Source: Haliea sp040221975 (GTDB taxonomy: Bacteria; Pseudomonadota; Gammaproteobacteria; Pseudomonadales; Halieaceae). Taken from it: DNA of 64,000 nt. This document shows positions 1 through 8,589 of the stretch, one piece after another (within the stretch, counting starts at the first letter, position 1; the number at the start of each line of letters is the position of its first letter). The notes under the pieces were generated by a model. The model was not told the DNA's origin. It did no database searches and saw only the letters and a program-made list of their open reading frames with translations. Location: NCBI GenBank assembly GCA_040221975.1, contig JAVJWR010000033.1:186001-250000 (forward strand). The letters run 5' to 3'. A program made the translations under genes and the position numbers.

Positions 1-67
1 GTAAAACCATGCGCAAAAATGCCTGTTCGGCCCCCGCGCCGGAACACACCAGTCAGGACCTTGGTCT

Positions 68-1108
68 GTGGATCCTTTAACCCAGGGAGCGTTGGGCGCG
101 GCCCTGCCACAGGCCGCGGCCAATCGGCGCCAGGTGCTGGCGGCCGGTGCGCTCGGATTCCTGTCCGGGATGGCGCCGGACCTCGACGTCCTCATCCGCT
201 CCTCGGAAGATCCGCTGCTGTTCCTGGAATATCACCGCCAGTTTACTCACGCGCTGGTGTTCATTCCGGTCGGCGGCCTGCTTTGCGCGCTGCTGTTGCA
301 CCGCCTGATCGGGCGCAGGGCCGGGCTCGGGTTCGGCCCCAGCTATCTGTTCTGCACCCTCGGTTATGCCACCCACGGCCTGCTGGACTCCTGCACCACC
401 TACGGCACCCTGCTGCTGTGGCCGTTCAGTGATCAGCGTTTTGCCTGGAATACCATCTCCATTATAGATCCCCTGTTCACCCTGCCGATCCTGGCGCTGA
501 TTGTCGTCGCCGGACTGCGGCGCCGGCCCGCGCTGGCCAGGGCTGCAATGGTCTGGGGACTGGCCTACCTGGCACTGGGGGCCTGGCAGCGGGAGCGGGC
601 GGAAACCCTCGGCGAGGCCCTGGCCGCCGAGCGCGGCCACGTGCCCCTGCGGCTGGAGGCCAAGCCCAGTTTTGCCAACATTTTGGTGTGGAAGGTCGTG
701 TACGAGACTGCGACCGATTTTCATGTTGATGCCGTGCGCACCTGGCCCTCGGCGGTAGTCTACCCGGGCAGCTCCATTCCCCGCCTGGATACCGCCAGGG
801 ACCTGCCCTGGCTGGACCCGGCGTCACAGCAGGCGCGGGATGTCGAGCGTTTCGCCTGGTTCAGCAATGACTATGTGGCCCGGCACCCACAGGTTCCGGG
901 GCGGGTGATCGACGTTCGCTATTCGCTGCTGCCCAACGAGATCGACTCCCTGTGGAGTATTCAGCTCACGCCGGGTGCGGCTCCCGAGCAGCATGTGAGT
1001 TACACCATGCACCGCAACCGCCGCGACGGGCAGGTGGAAATATTGTGGCAGATGCTGCTGGGCCAGCCCCTGTCAGGCAGCGACGAGTACCGCATCAGCG
1101 GCCTCTAG
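68..1108 (+). CDS. YdjM/DUF457-type inner-membrane metal-dependent hydrolase
   Basis: A protein of about 346 residues starting at GTG with the family's typical N-terminus (MDPLTQGALGAA). An APDLD motif follows, then HRQFTHA, then a THGLLD motif; these His/Asp residues are the conserved polar positions of the LexA-binding/YdjM membrane hydrolase family (PF04307). Several hydrophobic segments lie in the first 190 residues, and the C-terminal 150 residues are mostly soluble. The substrate is unknown even for characterised relatives. The last 36 bases overlap the convergent aminotransferase gene. Family assignment is fairly secure; enzymatic function is inferred only from the family. Confidence 0.75.
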   Translation: MDPLTQGALGAALPQAAANRRQVLAAGALGFLSGMAPDLDVLIRSSEDPLLFLEYHRQFTHALVFIPVGGLLCALLLHRLIGRRAGLGFGPSYLFCTLGYATHGLLDSCTTYGTLLLWPFSDQRFAWNTISIIDPLFTLPILALIVVAGLRRRPALARAAMVWGLAYLALGAWQRERAETLGEALAAERGHVPLRLEAKPSFANILVWKVVYETATDFHVDAVRTWPSAVVYPGSSIPRLDTARDLPWLDPASQQARDVERFAWFSNDYVARHPQVPGRVIDVRYSLLPNEIDSLWSIQLTPGAAPEQHVSYTMHRNRRDGQVEILWQMLLGQPLSGSDEYRISGL

Positions 1109-2254
1109 CGCCGCACCGGTATTCAGCCGCAGGCCCTGCTGGGCCAGGGCAGTGGCCAACGCCGTGAGGCACAGGGTAACGTTGGTCGCGGTACAGGCGT
1201 GGCCCATGAGGCCGATGCGCCAGGTCTTGCCCGCCAGGGCGCCGAGTCCGGCACCGATTTCCAGGTTGAAATCCGCAAGCAGCGTGGCGCGCAGGGCGGC
1301 ATCGTCAACGCCGTCGGGAATGCGAACGGCGTTCAATTGCGGCAGGCGATGTTCCGCTGCCACTGCCATCTCCAGACCCAGTGCCTCCAGACCGGCCACC
1401 AGCGCTTCGTGGTGGCGGCGGTGGCGCGCGTGCGCGGCTTCCAGGCCCTCCTCGCGCAACATCAGCAGGGATTCGTGCAGGGCGTAGAGCAGGTTGATCG
1501 GTGCGGTATGGTGGTAGGCGCGTTTACTGGTGCCACCCCAGTAGCCCATCACCAGCTGCATGTCGAGGAACCAGCTCTGCACGCGCTGACTGCGGGCCTG
1601 GATCCGCTCCACCGCGCGCGGGCTGAACGTGACCGGCGACAGCCCGGGGATGCAGGACAGGCACTTCTGGGTACCGGAATAGACCGCGTCGGCCCCCCAG
1701 GCATCCACCTTGAGCTCAATGCCGCCCAGCGATGTCACCGTGTCGACAATCGAGAGGGCACCGTGTTCCCGCGCCAGTGCGCACAGGGTCTCGGCATCGC
1801 TGCGCACACCGGTTGAAGTCTCTGCGTGGACAAAGGCGAGCAGGGACGCCTCCGGGTTCGCCTGGAATGCGGCGGCAACCTTGTCGACGCTGACCGGCCG
1901 GCCCCAGTCATCATCTACCATGATCGCGGTACCGCCGCAGCGCTCCACGTTCTCCTGCATGCGTCCGCCGAAGACCCCGTTGCGGCAGACAATGACCGTG
2001 TCGCCCGGTGACACCAGGTTGACGAAGCAGGCTTCCATGCCGGCGGAACCGGGGGCGGAAATCGGCAGGGTGAGCGCGTTTTCGGTCTGGAAGGCATACT
2101 GCAGCAGGCCCTTGACCTCGTCCATCAGGGCCACGAACAGCGGGTCCAGGTGGCCGATGGTCGGCCGCCCCAGGGCGCCGAGGACGCGGGCGGAAACGTC
2201 GGAGGGCCCGGGGCCCATGAGGATGCGGTGCGGCGGGAAAAAGCTCTGGTTCAT
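1073..2254 (-). CDS. Class V aminotransferase (serine/alanine-glyoxylate type)
   Basis: A 393-residue PLP enzyme of fold type I. The N-terminal MGPGPSDV motif and SGTQKCLS with the putative PLP lysine at K197 are typical of alanine-glyoxylate, serine-glyoxylate and serine-pyruvate aminotransferases. It should move an amino group from serine or alanine to glyoxylate or pyruvate in the cytosol. It lies 15 bases downstream of the pyruvate phosphate dikinase gene on the same strand, so the two are probably co-transcribed, which fits a role in C3/PEP metabolism. The amino donor cannot be read from sequence. The end overlaps the convergent membrane hydrolase gene by 36 bases. Confidence 0.85.
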   Translation of the reverse strand: MNQSFFPPHRILMGPGPSDVSARVLGALGRPTIGHLDPLFVALMDEVKGLLQYAFQTENALTLPISAPGSAGMEACFVNLVSPGDTVIVCRNGVFGGRMQENVERCGGTAIMVDDDWGRPVSVDKVAAAFQANPEASLLAFVHAETSTGVRSDAETLCALAREHGALSIVDTVTSLGGIELKVDAWGADAVYSGTQKCLSCIPGLSPVTFSPRAVERIQARSQRVQSWFLDMQLVMGYWGGTSKRAYHHTAPINLLYALHESLLMLREEGLEAAHARHRRHHEALVAGLEALGLEMAVAAEHRLPQLNAVRIPDGVDDAALRATLLADFNLEIGAGLGALAGKTWRIGLMGHACTATNVTLCLTALATALAQQGLRLNTGAALEAADAVLVAA

Positions 2255-2269
2255 GTCTGGGTCCTTGTG

Positions 2270-4885
2270 TCAGGAGCGACGGGTCTCGGTTTCCCGCCGC
2301 ACTTTGGCCTGGGCCGCGGCGATACGCGCCACCGGCACCCGGAACGGGCTGCAGGACACGTAGTCCAGGCCCAGGTCGTGGAAAAACTGGATCGAGCGCG
2401 GGTCGCCGCCGTGCTCACCGCAGATGCCGTACTTGATCCCGGGCTTGCGCGCCCGGCTCTCGGTCACCGCGATTTCCAGCAGGCGGCCCACGGCGCGCTG
2501 GTCGAGAGTAACGAAGGGGTCGCTCTCGACCAGTTTTTTCTCCAGGTACATGGGCAGGAACTTGCCGACATCATCGCGGGAGAAGCCGTAGGTCATCTGG
2601 GTCAGGTCGTTGGTACCAAAGCTCATGAACTCCACTTCCGCTGCCAGCCGATCCGCGCCCAGCGCGGCGCGGGGGGTTTCCATCATGGTGCCGATCTTGT
2701 AGGGCACGGAAACCTGCCTTTCCTTCAGCACCGCCTGGATGCCGCGGTCGATGATCTCGCTGATCAGGCGGATCTCGCGCACGTTCACCACCAGCGGAAT
2801 CATGATTTCCGGCAGCGGCTTCAGACCCTCTTCAGTCGCGCGCACCGCGGCGCTGATAATGGCCTTCACCTGCATCTCGGTGACTTCCGGGTGCACGATG
2901 GACAGGCGGCAGCCGCGGAAACCCAGCATCGGGTTCACTTCCTTCAGGCTCTCCGTCATCGCCCGGATCTTCTCCAGCGGCTTGTCGATACGGCGCGAGA
3001 GGGCGACCATGTCCTCCTCCGTGTGGGGCAGGAATTCGTGCAGTGGCGGGTCCAGCAGACGCACCGTCACCGGCAGCCCGTCCATTACCCGGAACAGTGC
3101 CAGCATGTCCTCTTCCTGGAACTGCAGCAGCTTGTCCAGGTAACCCTGGCGTTCTTCACGGTTGTCCGAGAGGATCATGCCGCGCATCTGGTCGATGCGC
3201 TCGGCATCGAAGAACATGTGTTCGGTGCGACACAGGCCGATACCTTCGGCACCCAGTTCGCGCGCCTTGGCGGCATCTTCCGGGGTTTCCGCATTGGCCC
3301 GAACCTTCAGGCGCCGATGCTCGTCGGCCCAGGACAGCAGAATCTGGAAGTCCTCGCTACCGCTGGCCTCGGTCTTGGGGACGTCGCCCAGCATCACCTC
3401 GCCGGCGGTACCATCCAGGGTAATCACATCGCCGCGCCGAATGACCACGCCGGTGACCGTGGTGGCAGTGCCCTCGGCATAGTTGATGCTCAGACCGCCG
3501 CAACCTGTAATCGCACAGACGCCCATGCCGCGGGCAACCACCGCCGCGTGCGAAGTCATGCCGCCGAGTTCCGTAAGAATGCCGGCGGCGACCTTCATGC
3601 CGTGGATATCCTCGGGCGTGGTCTCCCGGCGCACGAGAATCACGCTCTGGCCGGTGGCCGCAACCTGCACCGCTTCCTCAGCCGAGAATACAACGCTGCC
3701 GGTGGCGCCGCCGGGGCTCGCGGGCAGGCCGGTGGCGACAATCTCGGTCTTCTGGTCCGGGTCCACCATGGGGTGCAGGAAAGCTTCCACGTGTTCCGGC
3801 GATACCCGCATCAGGGCTTCGCTTTCGGTAATCAGGCCCTCCCGTACCATGTCCACGGCGATCTTGACCGAGGCCCGGCCGGTGCGCTTGCCGCTGCGAG
3901 TCTGCAGCATGTAGAGCTTGCCTTCCTGTACCGTGAACTCCAGGTCCTGCATATCCCGGTAGTGCTTCTCAAGCTGTTCCTGGGTGCGAAACAGCTCCGC
4001 GTACACCTCGGGCAGACGCTCCTGCAGGGCGCTCACCGGCAGCGGCGTACGGGTGCCGGCCACCACGTCCTCGCCGGCGGCGTTGAACAGAAATTCACCG
4101 AAGAAGCTGTGTTCGCCGTTGGAGGGGTTGCGGGTGAACGCCACCCCCGAGCCCGAGGTGTCGCCAAAATTGCCGAACACCATTGCCTGTACATTCACCG
4201 CCGTGCCCAGGGTCTCCGGGATGTTGTTCATCTCCCGGTACACGTAGGCCCGGGGCGTATGCCAGGACAGGAACACGGCTTCGACCGCCAGCTTGAGCTG
4301 GACGAAAGGATCCTCCGGGAAGTCCACCAGGGTCTTGTAGATGCGAATGATCTCCTGCCAGTCATCGGCGCTCATCTCCACATCATTGCGCTTGCCGTGG
4401 GCCGCCTTGTACTTCTCGATCTCGTGCTCGAACTGCTCGCCGTCGACTTCCAGTACCACGTTCGCGAACATCTGGATAAAGCGGCGATAGCAATCGTAGG
4501 CGAAACGCGGATTGTCGGTCTTGCGCGCCAGTCCGGCGGCAATCTCGTCGTTCAGGCCCAGATTGAGAATGGTATTCATCATGCCGGGCATGGACACCGC
4601 CGCCCCCGAGCGCACCGAGAACAGCAGCGGATTCTCCGGGTCGCCAAAGCGCGCGCCCATCTTTTTTTCCACCAGGTCCAGGGCGACCCGGTACTCCTGC
4701 TCTAGCAGGGGCGGAAGCTTGTTGCCGAATTCGAAGAATTCGCGGCAGGTGGGTGTGGTGATGATAAAGCCGAAGGGTACAGGCAGCCCCAGCGAGGTCA
4801 TTTCACAGAGATTGGCGCCCTTGCCACCGAGCAGGTCGCGGTCGTCCTTGCTGCCCTCGTTGAACAGATATACACGCTTGGCCAT
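2270..4885 (-). CDS. ppdK: Pyruvate, phosphate dikinase
   Basis: An 871-residue enzyme, close to the family's usual length of about 880. It interconverts pyruvate + ATP + phosphate and PEP + AMP + PPi. The N-terminal ATP-grasp region begins with LLGGKGANLCEM. The swivelling phosphohistidine domain has GGMTSHAAVVARGMG with H446, and the C-terminal PEP/pyruvate TIM barrel has GICGEHGGD with the catalytic cysteine at C822. All key residues are present. The start is ATG preceded by a G-rich stretch. A TATACT element lies about 45 bases upstream. The downstream neighbour is the aminotransferase, suggesting an operon linked to PEP supply. No PPDK regulatory kinase gene lies nearby. Confidence 0.96.
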   Translation of the reverse strand: MAKRVYLFNEGSKDDRDLLGGKGANLCEMTSLGLPVPFGFIITTPTCREFFEFGNKLPPLLEQEYRVALDLVEKKMGARFGDPENPLLFSVRSGAAVSMPGMMNTILNLGLNDEIAAGLARKTDNPRFAYDCYRRFIQMFANVVLEVDGEQFEHEIEKYKAAHGKRNDVEMSADDWQEIIRIYKTLVDFPEDPFVQLKLAVEAVFLSWHTPRAYVYREMNNIPETLGTAVNVQAMVFGNFGDTSGSGVAFTRNPSNGEHSFFGEFLFNAAGEDVVAGTRTPLPVSALQERLPEVYAELFRTQEQLEKHYRDMQDLEFTVQEGKLYMLQTRSGKRTGRASVKIAVDMVREGLITESEALMRVSPEHVEAFLHPMVDPDQKTEIVATGLPASPGGATGSVVFSAEEAVQVAATGQSVILVRRETTPEDIHGMKVAAGILTELGGMTSHAAVVARGMGVCAITGCGGLSINYAEGTATTVTGVVIRRGDVITLDGTAGEVMLGDVPKTEASGSEDFQILLSWADEHRRLKVRANAETPEDAAKARELGAEGIGLCRTEHMFFDAERIDQMRGMILSDNREERQGYLDKLLQFQEEDMLALFRVMDGLPVTVRLLDPPLHEFLPHTEEDMVALSRRIDKPLEKIRAMTESLKEVNPMLGFRGCRLSIVHPEVTEMQVKAIISAAVRATEEGLKPLPEIMIPLVVNVREIRLISEIIDRGIQAVLKERQVSVPYKIGTMMETPRAALGADRLAAEVEFMSFGTNDLTQMTYGFSRDDVGKFLPMYLEKKLVESDPFVTLDQRAVGRLLEIAVTESRARKPGIKYGICGEHGGDPRSIQFFHDLGLDYVSCSPFRVPVARIAAAQAKVRRETETRRS

Positions 4886-4930
4886 GGGCCCCCCGGTCTG
4901 GTTGTCAGTTGCTGGCTTGCGAAGCGCGCG

Positions 4931-4936
4931 AGTATA
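4931..4936 (-). promoter_or_regulatory. Possible -10 element for the ppdK operon
   Basis: The minus strand reads TATACT here, about 45 bases before the ppdK start, followed by a GC-rich discriminator. I see no convincing -35 hexamer 16-18 bases upstream, so this is a -10-only prediction. Confidence 0.35.
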
Positions 4937-5006
4937 GCGGAAAAGGGGGCGGGTCGGGAGGCACTCAGCACTGCTCCGTGTTCCCTTCGTTCTGGTGGCA
5001 GCCAGA

Positions 5007-5134
5007 CGGACTGCGCGTCCCGGCCCTGCGTCGCTCCGGGAGTGCCCCTTGGATCGCTTCGTTCGCGGGGCGGCCTTGCGGCCGCTGCGTCAACGCAGGC
5101 ACGGGAGCGACGCAGCGCCGGGACGCACAGTCCG
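5007..5134. repeat. Long imperfect inverted repeat in the ppdK/LLM intergenic region
   Basis: Two arms of 32 bases (5007-5038 and 5103-5134) are reverse complements with three mismatches, separated by a 64-base GC-rich loop. The loop has its own small palindromes (GCGGCCTTGCGGCCGC and CTGCGTCAACGCAG). A weaker extension of the pairing continues outward. The element fills most of the 281-base gap between two genes transcribed away from the same side. It looks like a REP/BIME- or MITE-like hairpin element rather than a simple terminator, because no T-run follows. I saw no second copy in this window. Confidence 0.6.
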
Positions 5135-5166
5135 CCAGGCCGCCGGTGGAACGGAGCGATCAGAAG

Positions 5167-6054
5167 TCACCCGCGCCGCAGCAGCAGATCCCCCAGCCGG
5201 TCGACCTCGGCGATATCCGCCGTCGCCGGCACCAGGAAGACCTCCTCGCAGCCCGCTGCCTCGGCATTGTCCAGGGCCTCCAGAATCGCATCCCCGGAGC
5301 TGCGGTGCACCGACTCCGCCATCATTTTGGCGATCTCCGGCCCGGCGATGGCGAGGTAGTCGTAGACATAGTCGTACAGCCGCTGCGGGCCGTTGTCGGC
5401 CAAAGTGCACCAGAAGCCGCCGAGGCGGTAGGGCTTGTGTTCCCGGTCCGCGGCGGCCCAGGCCTCGTCGGCGAGGCGGAAGGCGTTGGCGAGCTCGGCC
5501 TGTTCGCCGTTGCCGGACCAGGCGTAGAGACCGTCGGCCCACTGGGCGCAGCGGGCAATGCTTTTCGGACCGAGCGCGCCGGCCAGCAATTGCGGGCCAC
5601 CGTCGCGGGTGGGGAGGGGGCCGATGGCGCCGGCGCCGGGAATCACTTCCTGCTGGTTCCAGACCTGCCTGAGGGTGGCTACCTGCTGGTCCATGCGGCC
5701 GTAGCGGCCCTTGAAGGGCGCTTCGACCGCGGCATAGTCGGCCTCGCGGCCGCCATAGCCGACACAGACGTGCTGAACGCGGCCACCGGAGAGGATGTCC
5801 AGGCTGGCCACTTCCTTGGCCACCTGTACCGCGCTGTGCATGGGCAGCACATACAGGGTCGGGGTGATCTGCACCCGGCTGGTACAAGCGGCCGCCGCTG
5901 CCAGCAGTACACGCATGTCAAATGTGGGGCCGTGGACGCGCTCGCCGCAGGAGACGCTGTGGAAGGGGCCGGCGTCGACACGCTGGAACCATTGCAGATA
6001 GTCTTCACGGGTCAGTCCGGCTTTCATGTAGGGCAGGCAGATTCCGGTTTTCAT
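5167..6054 (-). CDS. Luciferase-like monooxygenase (LLM) family oxidoreductase
   Basis: A 295-residue flavin-dependent oxidoreductase of the bacterial luciferase-like superfamily. The pattern ITPTLYVLPMHSAVQVAKE, then LDILSGGRVQHVCVGYGG, is the hallmark substrate/flavin barrel segment: a TIM barrel with the S-G-R-x6-G loop. The cofactor could be FMN or F420 and cannot be decided here. It is divergent from a second LLM gene 215 bases away, and both border an acyl-CoA dehydrogenase pair, so a catabolic oxidation role is likely. It starts at ATG with a GGGGTCC stretch upstream. The substrate is unknown. Confidence 0.8.
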   Translation of the reverse strand: MKTGICLPYMKAGLTREDYLQWFQRVDAGPFHSVSCGERVHGPTFDMRVLLAAAAACTSRVQITPTLYVLPMHSAVQVAKEVASLDILSGGRVQHVCVGYGGREADYAAVEAPFKGRYGRMDQQVATLRQVWNQQEVIPGAGAIGPLPTRDGGPQLLAGALGPKSIARCAQWADGLYAWSGNGEQAELANAFRLADEAWAAADREHKPYRLGGFWCTLADNGPQRLYDYVYDYLAIAGPEIAKMMAESVHRSSGDAILEALDNAEAAGCEEVFLVPATADIAEVDRLGDLLLRRG

Positions 6055-6269
6055 TGTTGGGGTCCTCCAGTCGAGTGGGCGATTATGGCGTAGACTGTGG
6101 GCGCCAGCGCGCCCGGACGTACACCTATCTGTACCAGCGGCAGGCCTGTCGCGTGGCGGCTGGGCAGATTGGATCTCATGACGACATTCTCGTGGCCGAG
6201 TCGCGACGCTCTGCGCTATAACCTGCGCTGCCGGCAGGATTCGCCGCGCGAAAATTCGGGAGTCAGGCA

Positions 6270-7298
6270 GTGACGATTAAAATCGACGGGCCGTTTTATG
6301 CCCAGTTGGGAGGTGCGGCCGCCGAAGCCCGGCGTCTGGCCGCGATCGGTTATGACGGGGTCTATACCCTGGAAGGCAGCTGGGACCCGTTTCTGCCATT
6401 GGTGTTGGCGGCCGAGCACGCGCCGGGGCTGGACATCGCCACCGGCATTGCGGTCGCCTTTCCGCGCAATCCACTGCACCTCGCCTACCAGGCCTGGGAT
6501 CTGCAGCGCTTCAGCGAGGGCCGCTTTCTGCTCGGTATCGGCTCCCAGATCAAGGCGCATATAGAGAAACGCTTCGGCATCGACTTTGACCCGCCGGCGA
6601 CACGCATGCGCGACTATATCCTTGCCCTGAAGGCGATTTTTGACTGTTGGCAGAACGGCACACGGCTTTCCTATGAGGGCAAGTTCTATCGTCATACCCT
6701 GATGACGCCGATGTTCAACCCCGGCCCCAACCCCTTTGGGGTGCCGCCGATCATGCTCGGCGCCCTCGGCCCGCGGATGACGGAAATCGCCGGCGAGGTA
6801 GCCGATGGCCTGATCGTCCACCCGTTCAACAACGAGCGTTTCCTGCGCGAGCAGGCGCTGCCGGCGGTGGAGCGTGGCCTGGCACAGGCCGGGAGGTCGC
6901 GCGCGGATTTCACCCTGCAGGTCAATGCCATTGTCATCACCGGGGACGATGTGGCGGGGCGCGAGGCCGCCGCCGCTGCCGTGCGTGGACTGCTGGGGTT
7001 CTATGCCTCGACGCCCGCCTACCTGCCACCGATGGCGGCGATTGGCTACGCCGATCTGCAGCCGGAATTGAACTCGCTGTCCAAGCAGGGGCAATGGGAC
7101 GAGCTCGGCAAGCGCATCGATGATGAGTTTGTCGCCGCCTTTGCTGTCAGCGGCCATCCCGGTGATATCGCCGCGGCCCTGCTGGCGCGCTACGGTGACT
7201 GCGCAGACCGGCTGGCGATCTATGCTCCCTACGCCGCGCCCGACCCCATGTGGCGGGAAATCCTGCAGGACCTGCGCCGGCTGCAGGCAGCGACCTGA
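6270..7298 (+). CDS. LLM-class oxidoreductase, TIGR03617-like (MSMEG_2256 type)
   Basis: A 342-residue luciferase-like oxidoreductase. The N-terminus (KIDGPFYAQLG), AFPRNPLHLAYQAWDLQ and GRFLLGIGSQIKAHIEKRFG resemble the TIGR03617 group, which is annotated as F420-dependent in mycobacteria and also occurs in marine gammaproteobacteria. The middle has PPIMLGALGPRM, a barrel strand seen in the family. Start is GTG with GGGAG about eight bases upstream. A TATAAC hexamer at 6217-6222 may be its -10. It precedes the acyl-CoA dehydrogenase genes by 90 bases on the same strand and may belong to the same pathway. Whether this host makes F420 is not visible here. Confidence 0.82.
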   Translation: MTIKIDGPFYAQLGGAAAEARRLAAIGYDGVYTLEGSWDPFLPLVLAAEHAPGLDIATGIAVAFPRNPLHLAYQAWDLQRFSEGRFLLGIGSQIKAHIEKRFGIDFDPPATRMRDYILALKAIFDCWQNGTRLSYEGKFYRHTLMTPMFNPGPNPFGVPPIMLGALGPRMTEIAGEVADGLIVHPFNNERFLREQALPAVERGLAQAGRSRADFTLQVNAIVITGDDVAGREAAAAAVRGLLGFYASTPAYLPPMAAIGYADLQPELNSLSKQGQWDELGKRIDDEFVAAFAVSGHPGDIAAALLARYGDCADRLAIYAPYAAPDPMWREILQDLRRLQAAT

Positions 7299-7388
7299 GC
7301 GCTTTCGCCACTAAGTTTGGCCGCGGGCCCGCCTGCACCTTCAGGTCGCTGCGGTTATCATCTGTACAGCAAACGTCCGGAGCCTGAG

Positions 7389-8576
7389 ATGAAGATACAG
7401 TTTACCCCTGCCCAGCTTGAGCTGCGCGACGAGCTGCGCGCCTATTTTCGCGAGCTGATGACCCCGGAGTTGCGCGCCGAATGCGAGCGCGACATGGGTG
7501 AGGGCGGTGGTCCCCTGTGGCGCGCGGCGTTGGCCAGAATGGGTCGCGATGGCTGGATCGGCCTGGGCTGGCCCGAGGAATACGGCGGCCGTGGCCTGTC
7601 GCCACTGGAACAATTCGTGTTCGTGGAGGAGGTCATGCGGGCGGGCTATCCATTTCCGTTCCTCACCACCGAGTCCGTGGGCCCAACGCTGGCGGAGCAC
7701 GGCAACGCCTGGATCCGGGAGCAGATCGTACCGCAGATCCTGCGCGGCGAGCTGCTGGTCTCCATTGGCTATTCCGAACCCGGTGCCGGCACCGACCTGG
7801 CTGCCCTGCGCACCAGCGCGGTGCGTGACGGCGACGACTGGATCATCAATGGGCAGAAAATGTGGACTTCCCTGGCCCATTTCTGCGACTACACCTGGCT
7901 GGCCGTGCGCACCGATCCGGAGGCGCCGAAAAAGCACAAGGGCATCTCCATGTTCCTGGTACCCAACAGCGATCCGGGCTGGAGCTGCACGCCGGTGCAC
8001 ACCCTGGGCGGTGTGCGTACCAACGCGACCTTCTACGACAATATCCGGGTCAGTGACGACCACCGGGTCGGGGAGCTGAATGGCGGCTGGAAACTGATCA
8101 CCAGCCAGCTCAACCGGGAGCGGCTGAGCCTGATCAATTTCGGCCCCATCTCCGAACTGTTCAATCAGGTGGTGTACTGGGCGCGTGACACGATCGCGGA
8201 TGATGCCCAGCCGCTGGCAGCGCAGTCCTGGGTGCAGGCCAATCTGGCGCGCAGCCGGGCCCTGATCGAGTGCATGAAGCTGATCGTCTACAAGCAATCC
8301 TGGGCCATGACCGCGGGCACCCTCGGAATGGCCGATGCCTCTGCGGCCAAGGTCTTTGGCTCCGAGGGTTTCATCGAAGTCTATCGCCTGCTCGGCGAGA
8401 TAGTCGCCGAAGCCGGCCTGCTGCGTTCACACTCGCCCGGCGCGCAGGAGCAGGCCGGTCGCATCGAACGCCTGTATCGCACCGCTTCCATCATTACCTT
8501 TGGTGGCGGCGCCAACGAGATCCAGCGCGACATCATTTCCGCCGCGGGGCTGTGGATGCCCCGCGCCAGCCGTTGA
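7389..8576 (+). CDS. Acyl-CoA dehydrogenase, first of a pair
   Basis: A 395-residue flavoprotein that would introduce an alpha-beta double bond into an acyl-CoA thioester. GYSEPGAGTDLA (FAD/substrate segment) is followed by GDDWIINGQKMWTS, and the C-terminus has GGGANEIQRDIIS, the standard FAD-binding tail. I chose ATG 7389 because CCGGAG lies just upstream and the protein then starts at the normal family N-terminus (MKIQFTPAQLELRDELR); an in-frame upstream start would add 24 unrelated residues. Thirteen bases separate it from the second dehydrogenase. Such adjacent pairs often form alpha2beta2 enzymes acting on steroid or other bulky acyl-CoAs (known for actinobacterial FadE pairs); substrate here is inferred only. 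Confidence 0.9.
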   Translation: MKIQFTPAQLELRDELRAYFRELMTPELRAECERDMGEGGGPLWRAALARMGRDGWIGLGWPEEYGGRGLSPLEQFVFVEEVMRAGYPFPFLTTESVGPTLAEHGNAWIREQIVPQILRGELLVSIGYSEPGAGTDLAALRTSAVRDGDDWIINGQKMWTSLAHFCDYTWLAVRTDPEAPKKHKGISMFLVPNSDPGWSCTPVHTLGGVRTNATFYDNIRVSDDHRVGELNGGWKLITSQLNRERLSLINFGPISELFNQVVYWARDTIADDAQPLAAQSWVQANLARSRALIECMKLIVYKQSWAMTAGTLGMADASAAKVFGSEGFIEVYRLLGEIVAEAGLLRSHSPGAQEQAGRIERLYRTASIITFGGGANEIQRDIISAAGLWMPRASR

Positions 8577-8589
8577 GAGGAGCCCAGGT

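Noticed and set aside
2150..4705. 851-codon plus-strand open frame opposite ppdK
   Set aside because: It is the shadow of ppdK; its translation is rich in His/Gln/Arg and has no domain features.
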